Shown: positions 1 to 11,208 of the stretch, piece after piece
Layout: the number at the start of each line of letters is the position of its first letter
Numbering within the stretch: position 1 is the stretch's first letter
Origin: Hyphomicrobiales bacterium
Lineage (GTDB): Bacteria > Pseudomonadota > Alphaproteobacteria > Rhizobiales > Beijerinckiaceae
Length of the DNA stretch: 33,480 nt
Assembly (NCBI GenBank): GCA_003241815.1
Contig: QBLV01000054.1
Coordinates: forward strand, 562 to 34,041
Reading direction: 5' to 3'
Position numbers and translations under genes: made by a program
Notes under the pieces: model-generated
Database searches by the model: none
What the model was told of the DNA's origin: nothing
The model's input: the letters and a program-made list of their open reading frames with translations, nothing else

Positions 1-1862
1 GGGTCATCACTGGCGTCGTCGCCAGCGCCTCGGGCGGCCGGGCGCTCACATCCGTGACGGTGCGGGAGGCCTCGGGCCGCGAGCATTCCATCGCCTGCGA
101 CCTGCTCGCCGTCTCGAATGGCTGGAATCCCACGCTCCACCTGACCTCGCACCAGAATACCCGGCCGGTCTGGGACGACGGAATCCACGCCTTCGTGCCG
201 GATGCCTTGCCTGCAGGGCTCAGCGTCGCCGGCAGCGCCGCAGGGCGCTTCTCGCTGGCGCAGGCGCTGGACGACGGCGCACGACTTGGTGCCGAGGCAG
301 CCGCCGACTGCGGTTTTGCGGCGAGGTCAGAGATGCAGTCGCCCAAGACGGATCCCGAGGGCCTCGCTTTGTCGCCGGTCTGGCGGGTCAAGAGTGGGAA
401 AGGCAAGGCCTTCGTCGATTTTCAGAACGACGTGACGGACACCGATATCGAACTCGCTGCGCGCGAAGGCTTCAAGCCGGTCGAGCATCTCAAGCGCTAC
501 ACGACGCTGGGCATGGCGACCGACCAGGGCAAGACCTCGAACCTCAGCGGCCTCGCCATCATGGCCCAACAGACCGGCAAGACCATCCCGGAGACCGGCA
601 CGACGATCTTCCGCCCGCCCTATACCCCGGTCGCGATCGGCGCGTTGGCTGGCCACCACCGCGCCAGGGATTTCCGACCGACGCGGCTGAGCCCGACGCA
701 TGAATGGTCGAAACAGCAGGGCGCCGTCTTCATCGAAAGCGGCGCCTGGATGCGGGCGCAGTATTATCCCAAAGCCGGCGAGACCGACTGGCTGACGACC
801 GTGAACCGCGAGGTTCTGGCCGTGCGCAGCAGTGTCGGCATCTGCGACGTCTCGACGCTCGGCAAGATCGACATCCAGGGCGCGGATGCCGCCGAATTCC
901 TGGAACGCGTCTACATCAATGGCTGGAAGGCGCTGCCGGTCGGCAAGGCGCGCTATGGGTTGATGCTGCGCGAGGACGGCTTCGTCATGGATGACGGCAC
1001 GACCTCGCGGCTGGCCGAGACCCACTTCCTGATGACCACCACCACGGCCAATGCCGGCAAGGTGATGCAGCATCTGGAATTCTGCCATCAGGTGCTCTGG
1101 CCCGATCTCGACGTGGCGATGGTCTCGGTCTCCGAGCAATGGGCGCAGGCCTCGATCGCCGGACCGAAGGCGCGCGCCGTTCTGCAAAGCGTGGTCGATC
1201 CGCAGCACGACCTGTCCAACGAGGCCTTCCCTTATCTGGCGGCACGCGCGGTCACCGTCGGCGGCGGGCTTGCGGCCCGGCTGTTCCGGATCTCGTTTTC
1301 GGGCGAGCTTGCCTATGAACTCAGCGTCCCGGCCGATTACGGCGACGCGATGATGCGGGCACTGATGGCGGCGGGCGAGCCTCATGGCATCACACCTTAT
1401 GGCACCGAGGCGCTCGGCGTGATGCGGATCGAGAAGGGCCATGTCGCCGGCAACGAACTCAACGGCCAGACGACGGCGCGCGATCTGGGCCTCGGCAAGA
1501 TGATGTCGTCGAAGAAGGACTATATCGGTCGGCTAATGGCCAGGCGCGAGGCGCTGGTTGAGACGGACAGGCCGATTCTCGTGGGTTTTCGCCCGGTCAA
1601 CCGCAGCGAGCGGCTGCGGTCAGGTGCCCATTTCATCGGGATCGGCAAGGCGGCGATCCTGGAAAACGACGAGGGCTTCATGACCTCCGTCGCCTATTCG
1701 CCGCATCTCAAGCACTGGATGGGGCTCGGCCTGCTCAAGAACGGTCAAGCCCGCATCGGCGAGCGCGTTCGTGCGGTCGATCCCGTGCGCAACGGCGATA
1801 TCGAGGTCGAGATCTGCAACCCGGTCTTCCTCGATCCGGAAGGAGCCCGCCTTCATGGCTGA
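1..1862 (+). CDS. soxA: Sarcosine oxidase alpha subunit, 5'-truncated by window start (frame open to position 3)
   Basis: Frame 3 stays open upstream of the listed ORF start at 54. SNGWNPTLHLTSHQ followed by an aminomethyltransferase (GcvT-like) C-terminal half; overlaps soxG. Confidence 0.9.
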   Translation, partial: VITGVVASASGGRALTSVTVREASGREHSIACDLLAVSNGWNPTLHLTSHQNTRPVWDDGIHAFVPDALPAGLSVAGSAAGRFSLAQALDDGARLGAEAAADCGFAARSEMQSPKTDPEGLALSPVWRVKSGKGKAFVDFQNDVTDTDIELAAREGFKPVEHLKRYTTLGMATDQGKTSNLSGLAIMAQQTGKTIPETGTTIFRPPYTPVAIGALAGHHRARDFRPTRLSPTHEWSKQQGAVFIESGAWMRAQYYPKAGETDWLTTVNREVLAVRSSVGICDVSTLGKIDIQGADAAEFLERVYINGWKALPVGKARYGLMLREDGFVMDDGTTSRLAETHFLMTTTTANAGKVMQHLEFCHQVLWPDLDVAMVSVSEQWAQASIAGPKARAVLQSVVDPQHDLSNEAFPYLAARAVTVGGGLAARLFRISFSGELAYELSVPADYGDAMMRALMAAGEPHGITPYGTEALGVMRIEKGHVAGNELNGQTTARDLGLGKMMSSKKDYIGRLMARREALVETDRPILVGFRPVNRSERLRSGAHFIGIGKAAILENDEGFMTSVAYSPHLKHWMGLGLLKNGQARIGERVRAVDPVRNGDIEVEICNPVFLDPEGARLHG

Positions 1863-2496
1863 CGCCGCGACGACAACGATCTGGGTGCCTCGCAGCGCCT
1901 GGGCCGGAATCCTGCAGGACGGACATCTCGGCGTGGCGGGCGCGACCGGCGTGCGTGTCGCGGCGCGCGATGGGCTCGGCATCGCCAGCATCATTGCGTC
2001 CGGGAGCGGCGCGGCCGCATTGACCGAGGCCGTCAAAGTCCGCTTCGGGCTAGATCTGCCCGCGACGCCGTCTGTCTCGCGCTCAGCCACCCAAACGGCG
2101 GTCTGGGCCGGGCCCGGCCAGTGGCTGCTCGTCGCCGAGGATAAGGCTGATTTAGGGGAAGCGCTGCAGGCGCTGTCGGGACTCGCGCCCGTCGCAGACC
2201 AGAGTTCAGGGCGTGCCGTGGTGAGCGTGTCTGGTCGACATGTTCGCGCCGCACTGGCCAAGGGTTGCATGCTCGATCTTCACCCATCCGCCTTTCCGGT
2301 CGGCATGGCCGCCTTGACAAGCATCGCCCATATCGGCGTGCATCTCTGGCGGGCCCAGGACGGCCCCGAAGGAGCGGTTTTCGAGATCATGGTGGCACGC
2401 AGCTTTGCCGGCAGCTTCTGGGCCTGGCTTTCCGCATCGGTGGCGGAGTTCGGCTGTGATGTCGTCGCGGACAAGCCTTCGACCGGGCGAGGTTGA
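1855..2496 (+). CDS. soxG: Sarcosine oxidase gamma subunit
   Basis: ATG at 1855 overlaps the soxA stop by 8 bp; SoxG-like GcvT-fold sequence (WVPRSAWAGIL, GPGQWLLVAED); position after soxA. Confidence 0.85.
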   Translation: MADAATTTIWVPRSAWAGILQDGHLGVAGATGVRVAARDGLGIASIIASGSGAAALTEAVKVRFGLDLPATPSVSRSATQTAVWAGPGQWLLVAEDKADLGEALQALSGLAPVADQSSGRAVVSVSGRHVRAALAKGCMLDLHPSAFPVGMAALTSIAHIGVHLWRAQDGPEGAVFEIMVARSFAGSFWAWLSASVAEFGCDVVADKPSTGRG

Positions 2497-2583
2497 GCGC
2501 AGCGCGTCGCGCGCACGCCTCTCCCTCTTCGTCCGTCTTCCCTCCCCGTCAGCGAAGGGCCGCCCGATCCGGCGGCGTCAGCC

Positions 2584-3474
2584 ATGTCCGACCAGACTCT
2601 GCCCGATCTTGTTGCCGACCGCACCGCCATCCTCACGCTGTCCTGCCCCGACCGCCCGGGCATCGTCGCCGCCGTCTCGACGCTGCTGTTCGAGGCTGGC
2701 TGCAACATCCTCGACGCGCAGCAGTTCAACGACGTCGAGACCGGCCGCTTTTTTATGCGCGTCGTCTTCGACCGCCTCGACGAAAGCCGCACGCATGGCG
2801 AGATCGCGGCCTCGGTCGACGAACTCGCCATGCGCTTCGGCATGACCTTTACCTTGCGCGAACGCACGCAAAAGAAGCGCGTCATGCTACTGGTCTCGAA
2901 ATTCGATCACTGCCTGACCGATCTGCTCTATCGCTGGCGAACCGGCGAGCTGCCGATGGAGATTTCGGGCATCGTCTCCAACCATGGCCGCGAGCACATC
3001 GCCTCGACCGATCTCGGCGACCTGCCTTTCCACCATTTGCCCGTCACGCGGCAGACCAAGATGGAACAGGAGGCCGAGATCTGGCGGCTGGTACAAAAGA
3101 CGCAGACCGATCTCGTCGTTCTCGCACGCTACATGCAGATCCTTTCGGACGGCTTTTCAGCCAAACTCCTCGGACGCTGCATCAATATTCATCATTCCTT
3201 CCTGCCCGGTTTCAAGGGCGCCAAGCCCTATCATCAGGCGCATGAGCGGGGCGTGAAGCTGATCGGCGCAACGGCGCACTACGTCACGCCCGATCTCGAC
3301 GAGGGTCCGATCATCGAGCAGGATGTCGAGCGAATTTCGCATCGCGACATGCCCGATGATCTCGTGCGCAAGGGCCGCGACATCGAGCGGCGCGTGCTGG
3401 CGCGTGCCGTGCTGCACCATCTCGAGGATCGCGTTATCCTCAACGGAAAGAAAACGGTCGTCTTTCCGGATTGA
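2584..3474 (+). CDS. purU: Formyltetrahydrofolate deformylase
   Basis: N-terminal ACT domain ([30 protein letters not shown]) and formyltransferase domain ([45 protein letters not shown]). Confidence 0.95.
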   Translation: MSDQTLPDLVADRTAILTLSCPDRPGIVAAVSTLLFEAGCNILDAQQFNDVETGRFFMRVVFDRLDESRTHGEIAASVDELAMRFGMTFTLRERTQKKRVMLLVSKFDHCLTDLLYRWRTGELPMEISGIVSNHGREHIASTDLGDLPFHHLPVTRQTKMEQEAEIWRLVQKTQTDLVVLARYMQILSDGFSAKLLGRCINIHHSFLPGFKGAKPYHQAHERGVKLIGATAHYVTPDLDEGPIIEQDVERISHRDMPDDLVRKGRDIERRVLARAVLHHLEDRVILNGKKTVVFPD

Positions 3475-3687
3475 CGGGCATAAAATTGCGCACATTGCGC
3501 CGATCGAGACAAGATCAGTCATTTGCTGTCGGATTAGGCATTGCGCCCTGCGATGGGCGCACGTTTGCTCTGCGCTGCACAGTTGACGCTTTCGTTGGCA
3601 CATGGCTTGCTGAGGGCGACCAAGAGGGAAAACGGCGCAGCAAGGCGTCGGAAAACCGGCAATGAGCTTATGAGTGGAGATATTCGC

Positions 3688-5475
3688 ATGAAAGACCAGG
3701 ACCTGGGCCATCTGATCGCCCGCGTGAAGGAAGGCGCCCTGTCGCGGCGCTCCTTCATCAGGAAGGCGGCCGCCGTCGGCTTGGCTGCGCCTTTCGCCAA
3801 CCAATTGCTGGCGTTCAACGGCGTTGCCATGGCCAAGGCCAATCTGCCCTACAAGCCGACCAAGGCCGGCGGCGGCGGGCCGCTGAAGATGCTGCTGTGG
3901 CAGGCCCCGACGCTGCTGAACCCACATTTCGCCAGCGGCACCAAGGACCAGATCGCGTCGCGCATCTTTTACGAGCCGCTCGCCGGCTGGGACAAGGAGG
4001 GAAACCTGTTCCCGCAGCTCGCGGCCGAAATTCCGAGCAAGGCAAATGGCGGCCTCTCGGCCGACGGCAAGGAAGTGATCTGGAAGATCAAGCCGGGCGT
4101 CAAATGGCATGACGGCAAGCCCCTCACCGCCGACGACGCCGTCTTCACTTGGGAATATGCCGCCGATCCGGCGACCGCCGCCTACACCACCGGCGCCTAC
4201 AAGGACATCAAGGTCGAGAAGGTCGACGACCTGACCATCAAGGTGATCTTCAAGGAGCCGACGCCGTTCTGGGCCGACGCCTTCGTCGGCGTCGCCGGCA
4301 TGATCATCCCCAAGCATCATTTCGGCGAGTATAAGGGCACCAAGTCCCGTGACGCGCCGGCCAACCTCAAGCCGGTCGGCACCGGTGCCTACAAGTTCGC
4401 CGATTTCAAGCCGGGCGACATCCTGACCGCCGAGCGCAACACCGAATACCACGTCGCCAACCATCCGCATTTCGACACGCTCGAGGTGAAGGGCGGCGGC
4501 GATGCCGTCTCGGCGGCGCGCGCCGTGCTGCAGACCGGCGAATACGACTATGCCTGGAACCTCCAGGTCGAGGACGAGGTCCTCAAGCGGATGGAGACCG
4601 GCGGTCGCGGCAAGATCAGCGCCGTGGTGTCGGGCGACATCGAGTTCATCATCCTCAACACCACCGATCCCTGGACCGAGGTCGATGGCGAACGCTCGAG
4701 CATCAAGACCAAGCATCCGACGCTGTCGGATCCGAAGGTCCGCGAGGCACTCAACCTGCTGATCGACCGGGACTCGGTCCAGAAGTTCATTTATGGCCGC
4801 GGCGGCATCGCCACGGCGAGCTTCGTCAACCAGCCGGCCAAGTTCAAGTCGACGAAGCTCAAATACGAGTTCAACATCGACAAGGCCAACAAGATCCTCG
4901 ACGACGCCGGCTACAAGAAGGGTTCCGACGGCATCCGCGAGAAGGACGGCAAGAAGCTCAAATACGTCTTCCAGACCTCGATCAACGCACCGCGCCAGAA
5001 GACGCAGCAGATCATCAAGCAGGCCTGCCAGCGCGCCGGCATCGACCTTGAGCTGAAGTCGGTGACCGCTTCGGTGTTCTTCTCATCCGACGTGGCGAAC
5101 CCCGATACCTACACCAAGCTCTATGTCGACATGGAGATGTACACGACCACGCAGCCCCAGCCCGATCCGGAGCGCTTCCTCAACCAGTTCGTCTCCTGGG
5201 AAGTCGCCAGCAAGGAGAACAAATGGCTGGGCCGCAACGTCTCGCGCTACACCGACAAGGATGCCGACGAAGCCTACAAGGCCGCCCAGAAGGAACTCGA
5301 CCCCGACAAGCGCGCCGCGCTGCTGATCAAGGTCAACGAGATCTTCTGCGAGGCCCATGTGATCCTGCCGTTGCTGTCCCGGACCCGCGTCGCGGCATCC
5401 GTGACCAACCTGATGCATGATCACAGCGGGTGGGACGTCGATACCTGGAACCTCGCAGCCTGGTATCGCAGCTAA
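3688..5475 (+). CDS. Peptide/dipeptide-type ABC transporter substrate-binding protein (SBP_bac_5 family)
   Basis: Twin-arginine-like leader SRRSFIRKAAAVGLAAP; SBP_bac_5-like body (LAAEIPS...DGKEVIWKIKPGVKWHDGKPLTADDAVFTWEYAAD). Start could also be ATG 3670; the ORF-track start 3541 is probably too early. Confidence 0.9.
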   Translation: MKDQDLGHLIARVKEGALSRRSFIRKAAAVGLAAPFANQLLAFNGVAMAKANLPYKPTKAGGGGPLKMLLWQAPTLLNPHFASGTKDQIASRIFYEPLAGWDKEGNLFPQLAAEIPSKANGGLSADGKEVIWKIKPGVKWHDGKPLTADDAVFTWEYAADPATAAYTTGAYKDIKVEKVDDLTIKVIFKEPTPFWADAFVGVAGMIIPKHHFGEYKGTKSRDAPANLKPVGTGAYKFADFKPGDILTAERNTEYHVANHPHFDTLEVKGGGDAVSAARAVLQTGEYDYAWNLQVEDEVLKRMETGGRGKISAVVSGDIEFIILNTTDPWTEVDGERSSIKTKHPTLSDPKVREALNLLIDRDSVQKFIYGRGGIATASFVNQPAKFKSTKLKYEFNIDKANKILDDAGYKKGSDGIREKDGKKLKYVFQTSINAPRQKTQQIIKQACQRAGIDLELKSVTASVFFSSDVANPDTYTKLYVDMEMYTTTQPQPDPERFLNQFVSWEVASKENKWLGRNVSRYTDKDADEAYKAAQKELDPDKRAALLIKVNEIFCEAHVILPLLSRTRVAASVTNLMHDHSGWDVDTWNLAAWYRS

Positions 5476-5480
5476 ACACC

Positions 5481-5533
5481 AAGGGAGCGGCAACCCGGCG
5501 CGGCGCATGCCGAGCCGGAAAGTCCGCTCCCTT
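5481..5533 (+). promoter_or_regulatory. Intercistronic stem-loop (AAGGGAGCGG...CCGCTCCCTT then TTC), candidate terminator/attenuator or mRNA 3'-end stabiliser
   Basis: Perfect 10-bp outer arms 5481-5490 / 5524-5533; nested CCGGC/GCCGG and CGGC-GCAT-GCCG arms; lies just after the SBP stop and before the permease. Confidence 0.65.
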
Positions 5534-5624
5534 TTCATTTCGACAATACGAAGCCGCTCGTTCTTTCACGACCGGCGGTCCGTTGCCTGTAGCGGCGCAA
5601 GACCGCGTAAAAAGAGTTTAACTG

Positions 5625-6584
5625 ATGGGCGCTTACCTGCTGAGGCGACTTCTGATCGCTATTCCGAGCCTGCTCGGTATCAGCCTGATCCTGTTTACCG
5701 TGCTCGCTCTGGCGCCGGGCGATCCGTTCTCGGAGATGGCCACCAATCCCAACGTGCCGCCGGAGGTTCGCGAGGCCCTGCGCGCCAGCTTCGGGCTCAA
5801 CGACCCGATCATGGTTCGTTATGTGCGCTGGCTGTCGAACATGGTGCAGGGTGACTGGGGCTTCTCCTTCGCCAGCCGCATCGATGTCGATACGCTGATC
5901 CTGCAGCGCGTCCCGACCACGCTCTTCGTCGTCGGATCCTCGCAGATCCTCGCGCTGTGCATCGCGCTGCCTGTCGGCATCTACGCGGCGACGCGTCCCT
6001 ATTCGCTATTCGATCAGGTTGCCAACACGCTCGCCTTTGTCGGCTTCTCGCTGCCGACATTTTTCACCGGCCTGCTGCTGATCCTGATCTTTTCGGTCTC
6101 GCTCGACTGGTTCCCCTTCGTCTACCGCTCCGACCTCGCCGCGACGGGCTGGCGCTGGTACTGGGAGATGTTCCGCCAGGCGATCATGCCGATCACGGTG
6201 CTGGGCCTGTTTCAGGCCGCGTCCTACACCCGCTATGTCCGCTCGGCCGTGCTCGATGTCATCCGCCTGGATTACGTCACAACGGCACGCGCCAAGGGGC
6301 TGGGCGAGAAGACCGTGACGCTGCGGCACATTACACGCAACGCCCTCATCCCGGTTGTCACCCTGATTGCCCTGCAAATGCCGGCGGTGTTCGGCGGCGC
6401 CATCGTCACCGAGCAGATCTTCCGGATTCCCGGCATCGGCTCGCTCCTCATCGACGCGATCCTGGCCAACGACACGCCGGTCATCATGGCCGTGACCTTC
6501 GTCTTCGCCTGCCTCGTCGTCATTTTCAATCTCATCGCGGATGTCCTTTATGGCTGGCTCGACCCTCGCATCTCCTTCAGCTGA
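5625..6584 (+). CDS. Peptide-type ABC transporter permease (DppB/OppB-like)
   Basis: MGAYLLRRLLIAIPSLLGISLILF; EAA loop YVTTARAKGLGEKTVTLRHITRNALIPVVT. Confidence 0.92.
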   Translation: MGAYLLRRLLIAIPSLLGISLILFTVLALAPGDPFSEMATNPNVPPEVREALRASFGLNDPIMVRYVRWLSNMVQGDWGFSFASRIDVDTLILQRVPTTLFVVGSSQILALCIALPVGIYAATRPYSLFDQVANTLAFVGFSLPTFFTGLLLILIFSVSLDWFPFVYRSDLAATGWRWYWEMFRQAIMPITVLGLFQAASYTRYVRSAVLDVIRLDYVTTARAKGLGEKTVTLRHITRNALIPVVTLIALQMPAVFGGAIVTEQIFRIPGIGSLLIDAILANDTPVIMAVTFVFACLVVIFNLIADVLYGWLDPRISFS

Positions 6585-7491
6585 GCCCGTGTCGGGCCCG
6601 GCTCAAACGAGCGCCGGCACCTCGCCAGGGCGCGAGACGTGGAAGCGTTTCCGACGTCACAAGCTGGCGATGGCGAGCAGTTTCGTGCTCGGCACGCTGA
6701 TCCTCGGCGTCGTGATCGGCCCCTGGCTTTGGCCGGTGGCGATCAACGACATCGACTTCTCGGCGCAGTTGCAGACGCCCTCCTGGCAGCACCCGTTCGG
6801 CACGGACGATCTCGGGCAGGATCTGCTCGCACGGATGATCTATGGCGGGCGGATTTCGCTGGCTGTCGGGCTCGCGGCGATGTTCGTCGCGACCTTCGTC
6901 GGCATCCTGATCGGCGCGATCGCCGGCATGTCGCGCGGCGCCGTCGACAATTTCCTGATGTGGGTGACGGATCTGTTCCTTTCCCTGCCGCAGCTGCCGC
7001 TGCTTCTGCTGGTGATCTATTTCTTCCGCGAGCAGCTCAAGGCGGTCTTCGGCGTCGAAGGCGGAGTCTTCGTGCTGATCGTCGTGGTCATCGGCGGGTT
7101 GAAATGGATGCCGGTGGCACGGCTTGTGCGTGCGCAGTTCATGTCGCTGCGTGAGAAGGAGTTCGTGGAGGCAGCAAAAGCCAATGGCGCGACCAAGTTT
7201 CGGCAGATGGTCCATTACATTCTGCCAAACGCGATCGGCCCGGTGATCGTGGCGGCGACGATCGAGGTCTCCTCGGCCATCATTGCGGAATCGACGCTAT
7301 CCTTCCTGGGCCTCGGCTTTCCCCCCGATATCCCGACCTGGGGACGTCTTTTGTTCGACGCTAAGGACCATCTCGATTCCGCCCCGCACTGGGCGCTGTT
7401 CCCGGGCGCGGCGATCTTCCTCACCGTGCTCTCGATCAACTTCATCGGCGATGGCCTGCGCGACGCGCTCGACCCGCGCCGTGTCATCTGA
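6541..7491 (+). CDS. Peptide-type ABC transporter permease (DppC/OppC-like)
   Basis: HPFGTDDLGQDLLARMIYGGRISLAVG; EAA loop FVEAAKANGATKFRQMVHYILPNAIGPVI; overlaps upstream gene; start may be ATG 6550. Confidence 0.92.
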   Translation: MSFMAGSTLASPSAEPVSGPAQTSAGTSPGRETWKRFRRHKLAMASSFVLGTLILGVVIGPWLWPVAINDIDFSAQLQTPSWQHPFGTDDLGQDLLARMIYGGRISLAVGLAAMFVATFVGILIGAIAGMSRGAVDNFLMWVTDLFLSLPQLPLLLLVIYFFREQLKAVFGVEGGVFVLIVVVIGGLKWMPVARLVRAQFMSLREKEFVEAAKANGATKFRQMVHYILPNAIGPVIVAATIEVSSAIIAESTLSFLGLGFPPDIPTWGRLLFDAKDHLDSAPHWALFPGAAIFLTVLSINFIGDGLRDALDPRRVI

Positions 7492-7532
7492 CGCAAAAGT
7501 CGTCTGACCCAAAACCTTCGGAAGGCATTCGC

Positions 7533-9383
<1,851 letters not shown>

Positions 9384-9408
9384 TCACTGAACTCGCATCA
9401 ACCGGAAT

Positions 9409-9515
9409 CGTCATCCTGGACAAGCCGCGAAGCGGCGCAGGCCGGGATCCATCATCGAGCACCGTCTTTAGCCCGATGATGGATCCCGGTCGGCCTGCGG
9501 CCGCCCAGGATGACG
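9409..9515. repeat. Intergenic palindromic element, family A copy 1
   Basis: Outer arms CGTCATCCTGG (9409-9419) / CCAGGATGACG (9505-9515); inner arms GGGATCCATCATCG / CGATGATGGATCCC; between convergent genes. Confidence 0.85.
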
Positions 9516-9551
9516 GCGTTTGATAGCAAATTGCGCCGGTAGGGCATCGCC

Positions 9552-10019
9552 TCACGCTTTCGGCAGATCCGGCACACGATAGGCGGTCGTCGACTTGATC
9601 CGCTCCATCGCGAAGCGCGAGGTCACGTTCTTGAGCGGAATCGTTTCGATCAGCTTCTTGTAGAAGCCATCATAGGCGGTCATGTCGGCGACGACGACCC
9701 GCAGCATGTAGTCGACATCGCCGGCCATGCGGTAGAACTCCATCACCTCCGGCATCGCGGAGACCAACTGCGCGAACTTCTCGAGCCAGGGCCCGGAATG
9801 GTCGGCCGTCTCGATCTGCACGAAGACCGTCAGCCCCAGCCCGATCTTCTCCGGAGCGACCAGCGCCACGCGCTTCAAAATGACGCCCGACTGCTCCAGC
9901 TTCTGGATGCGTTTCCAGCACGGCGTCTGCGACAGCCCGACACGATCGGCCAATTCCGCGATCGAGATATCGGCGTCGCCCTGCAGAACCGTCAGGATTT
10001 TTCGGTCGATCGCGTCCAT
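9552..10019 (-). CDS. Lrp/AsnC family transcriptional regulator
   Basis: MDAIDRKILTVLQGDADISIAELADRVGLSQTPCWKRIQKLEQSGVI HTH and C-terminal RAM-like domain; start moved to the internal ATG at 10019. Confidence 0.93.
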   Translation of the reverse strand: MDAIDRKILTVLQGDADISIAELADRVGLSQTPCWKRIQKLEQSGVILKRVALVAPEKIGLGLTVFVQIETADHSGPWLEKFAQLVSAMPEVMEFYRMAGDVDYMLRVVVADMTAYDGFYKKLIETIPLKNVTSRFAMERIKSTTAYRVPDLPKA

Positions 10020-10178
10020 CTCTGAAATCCGCCACAAAAAGAAAATGACATCCAATAGCTGGCCGTAAAGAGAGAAAAGTTCTTTTTGAGCGGCCGCACT
10101 TGCATTCAGATAGAAAATCCTTTTCTCCATCTGTCAAGGGCGCCCCGTTTTGCGCCGTCGTGACGAAGGATTTGACCG

Positions 10179-11204
10179 ATGGATCGCCGCCAGTTTCTGC
10201 TCGCCGGCTCTTCGCTCCTCACTGCTGCGCCGTTCGCGCCAGCGCTGGCGCAGGCTCCGGTTGCGGCCCGCATCGGCTACATTCCGATCATCGGCACAGC
10301 CCCGGTCTTCGTCGCCCATGGCGAGGGCTGGCTGAAGGAGGCCGGCATCGCGGCAACCTTCACCGTGTTTGAATCCGGCCCCAACATGATCCAGGCCTTC
10401 GCCTCGGGCACGATCGACTTCTACCTTGCCGGGATTGCGCCGCTGGCGGTGGCACGCTCGCGCGGCGTCGATGTCCGCGTCGTTGCGGCGACCGCCATCG
10501 CCGAGAACGTCTTCGTGGCAGCTCCGGCGCTGGCGAAGTTCTTTACACCGGGCGTCGCGCCGGCAGCAGCCTTCAAGGCGCACAAGGCCGCCACGGGCAA
10601 GGCCGCGCGGCTCGCCACGCAGCCGGCCGGCTCGGTGCCCAACACCACCCTGCAATACTGGCTCTGGGAGATCGCCAAGGCCGACAAGGGCGATGTCGAG
10701 ATCGTGCCGATGGGCATCGATGCGACACAGCAAGCGGTGCTCGCGGCGGCGGTCGAAGGCGCGACCGTCCGGGAGCCGGCCCTTTCCATCATCCAGACGC
10801 GCAACCCGCAGATCAAGCTCATCGCCGGCGGCGAAGAACTTTTCCCCGGTCAGCCCGGCACCGTTCTCGCCGGCTCGGGCGCCTTCGTGACGAAGAACCC
10901 CGATGCCGTGCAGCGTGTCGTCGGCGCGCTCATCCGCGCGGCCGATCTGATCGCGAAGGACCCTGACAAGGCCACGCCTCATGTCGGCGCCGCGCTCGGC
11001 AAGGGCATTGTCGATCCTGCGTTGATCCGCAAAGGCCTGACCTCGCCGGCGAGCAAGTTCGAGATCGATCCGCGCAAGATCATCGAGCCGTCACGGGCCA
11101 TGCAGGCCTATCAGGTCAAGCTCGGCTCGCTGGAGAAGGAGTTGCCCTTCGACGGGCTGTTTGAGACGCAGTTCTACGAGCGCGCCGTGAAGGCGGCGGG
11201 CTGA
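10179..11204 (+). CDS. ABC transporter substrate-binding protein, NMT1/SsuA-like (nitrate/sulfonate/taurine class)
   Basis: Signal peptide MDRRQFLLAGSSLLTAAPFAPALAQA; RIGYIPIIGTAPVFVAHGEGWLKEAGI; followed by SsuC- and SsuB-like genes. Confidence 0.85.
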   Translation: MDRRQFLLAGSSLLTAAPFAPALAQAPVAARIGYIPIIGTAPVFVAHGEGWLKEAGIAATFTVFESGPNMIQAFASGTIDFYLAGIAPLAVARSRGVDVRVVAATAIAENVFVAAPALAKFFTPGVAPAAAFKAHKAATGKAARLATQPAGSVPNTTLQYWLWEIAKADKGDVEIVPMGIDATQQAVLAAAVEGATVREPALSIIQTRNPQIKLIAGGEELFPGQPGTVLAGSGAFVTKNPDAVQRVVGALIRAADLIAKDPDKATPHVGAALGKGIVDPALIRKGLTSPASKFEIDPRKIIEPSRAMQAYQVKLGSLEKELPFDGLFETQFYERAVKAAG

Positions 11205-11208
11205 TCGC

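Noticed and set aside
3157-4716. 519-aa antisense ORF spanning purU 3' end and the SBP gene
   Set aside because: Crosses two genuine genes on the other strand and lacks domain features.
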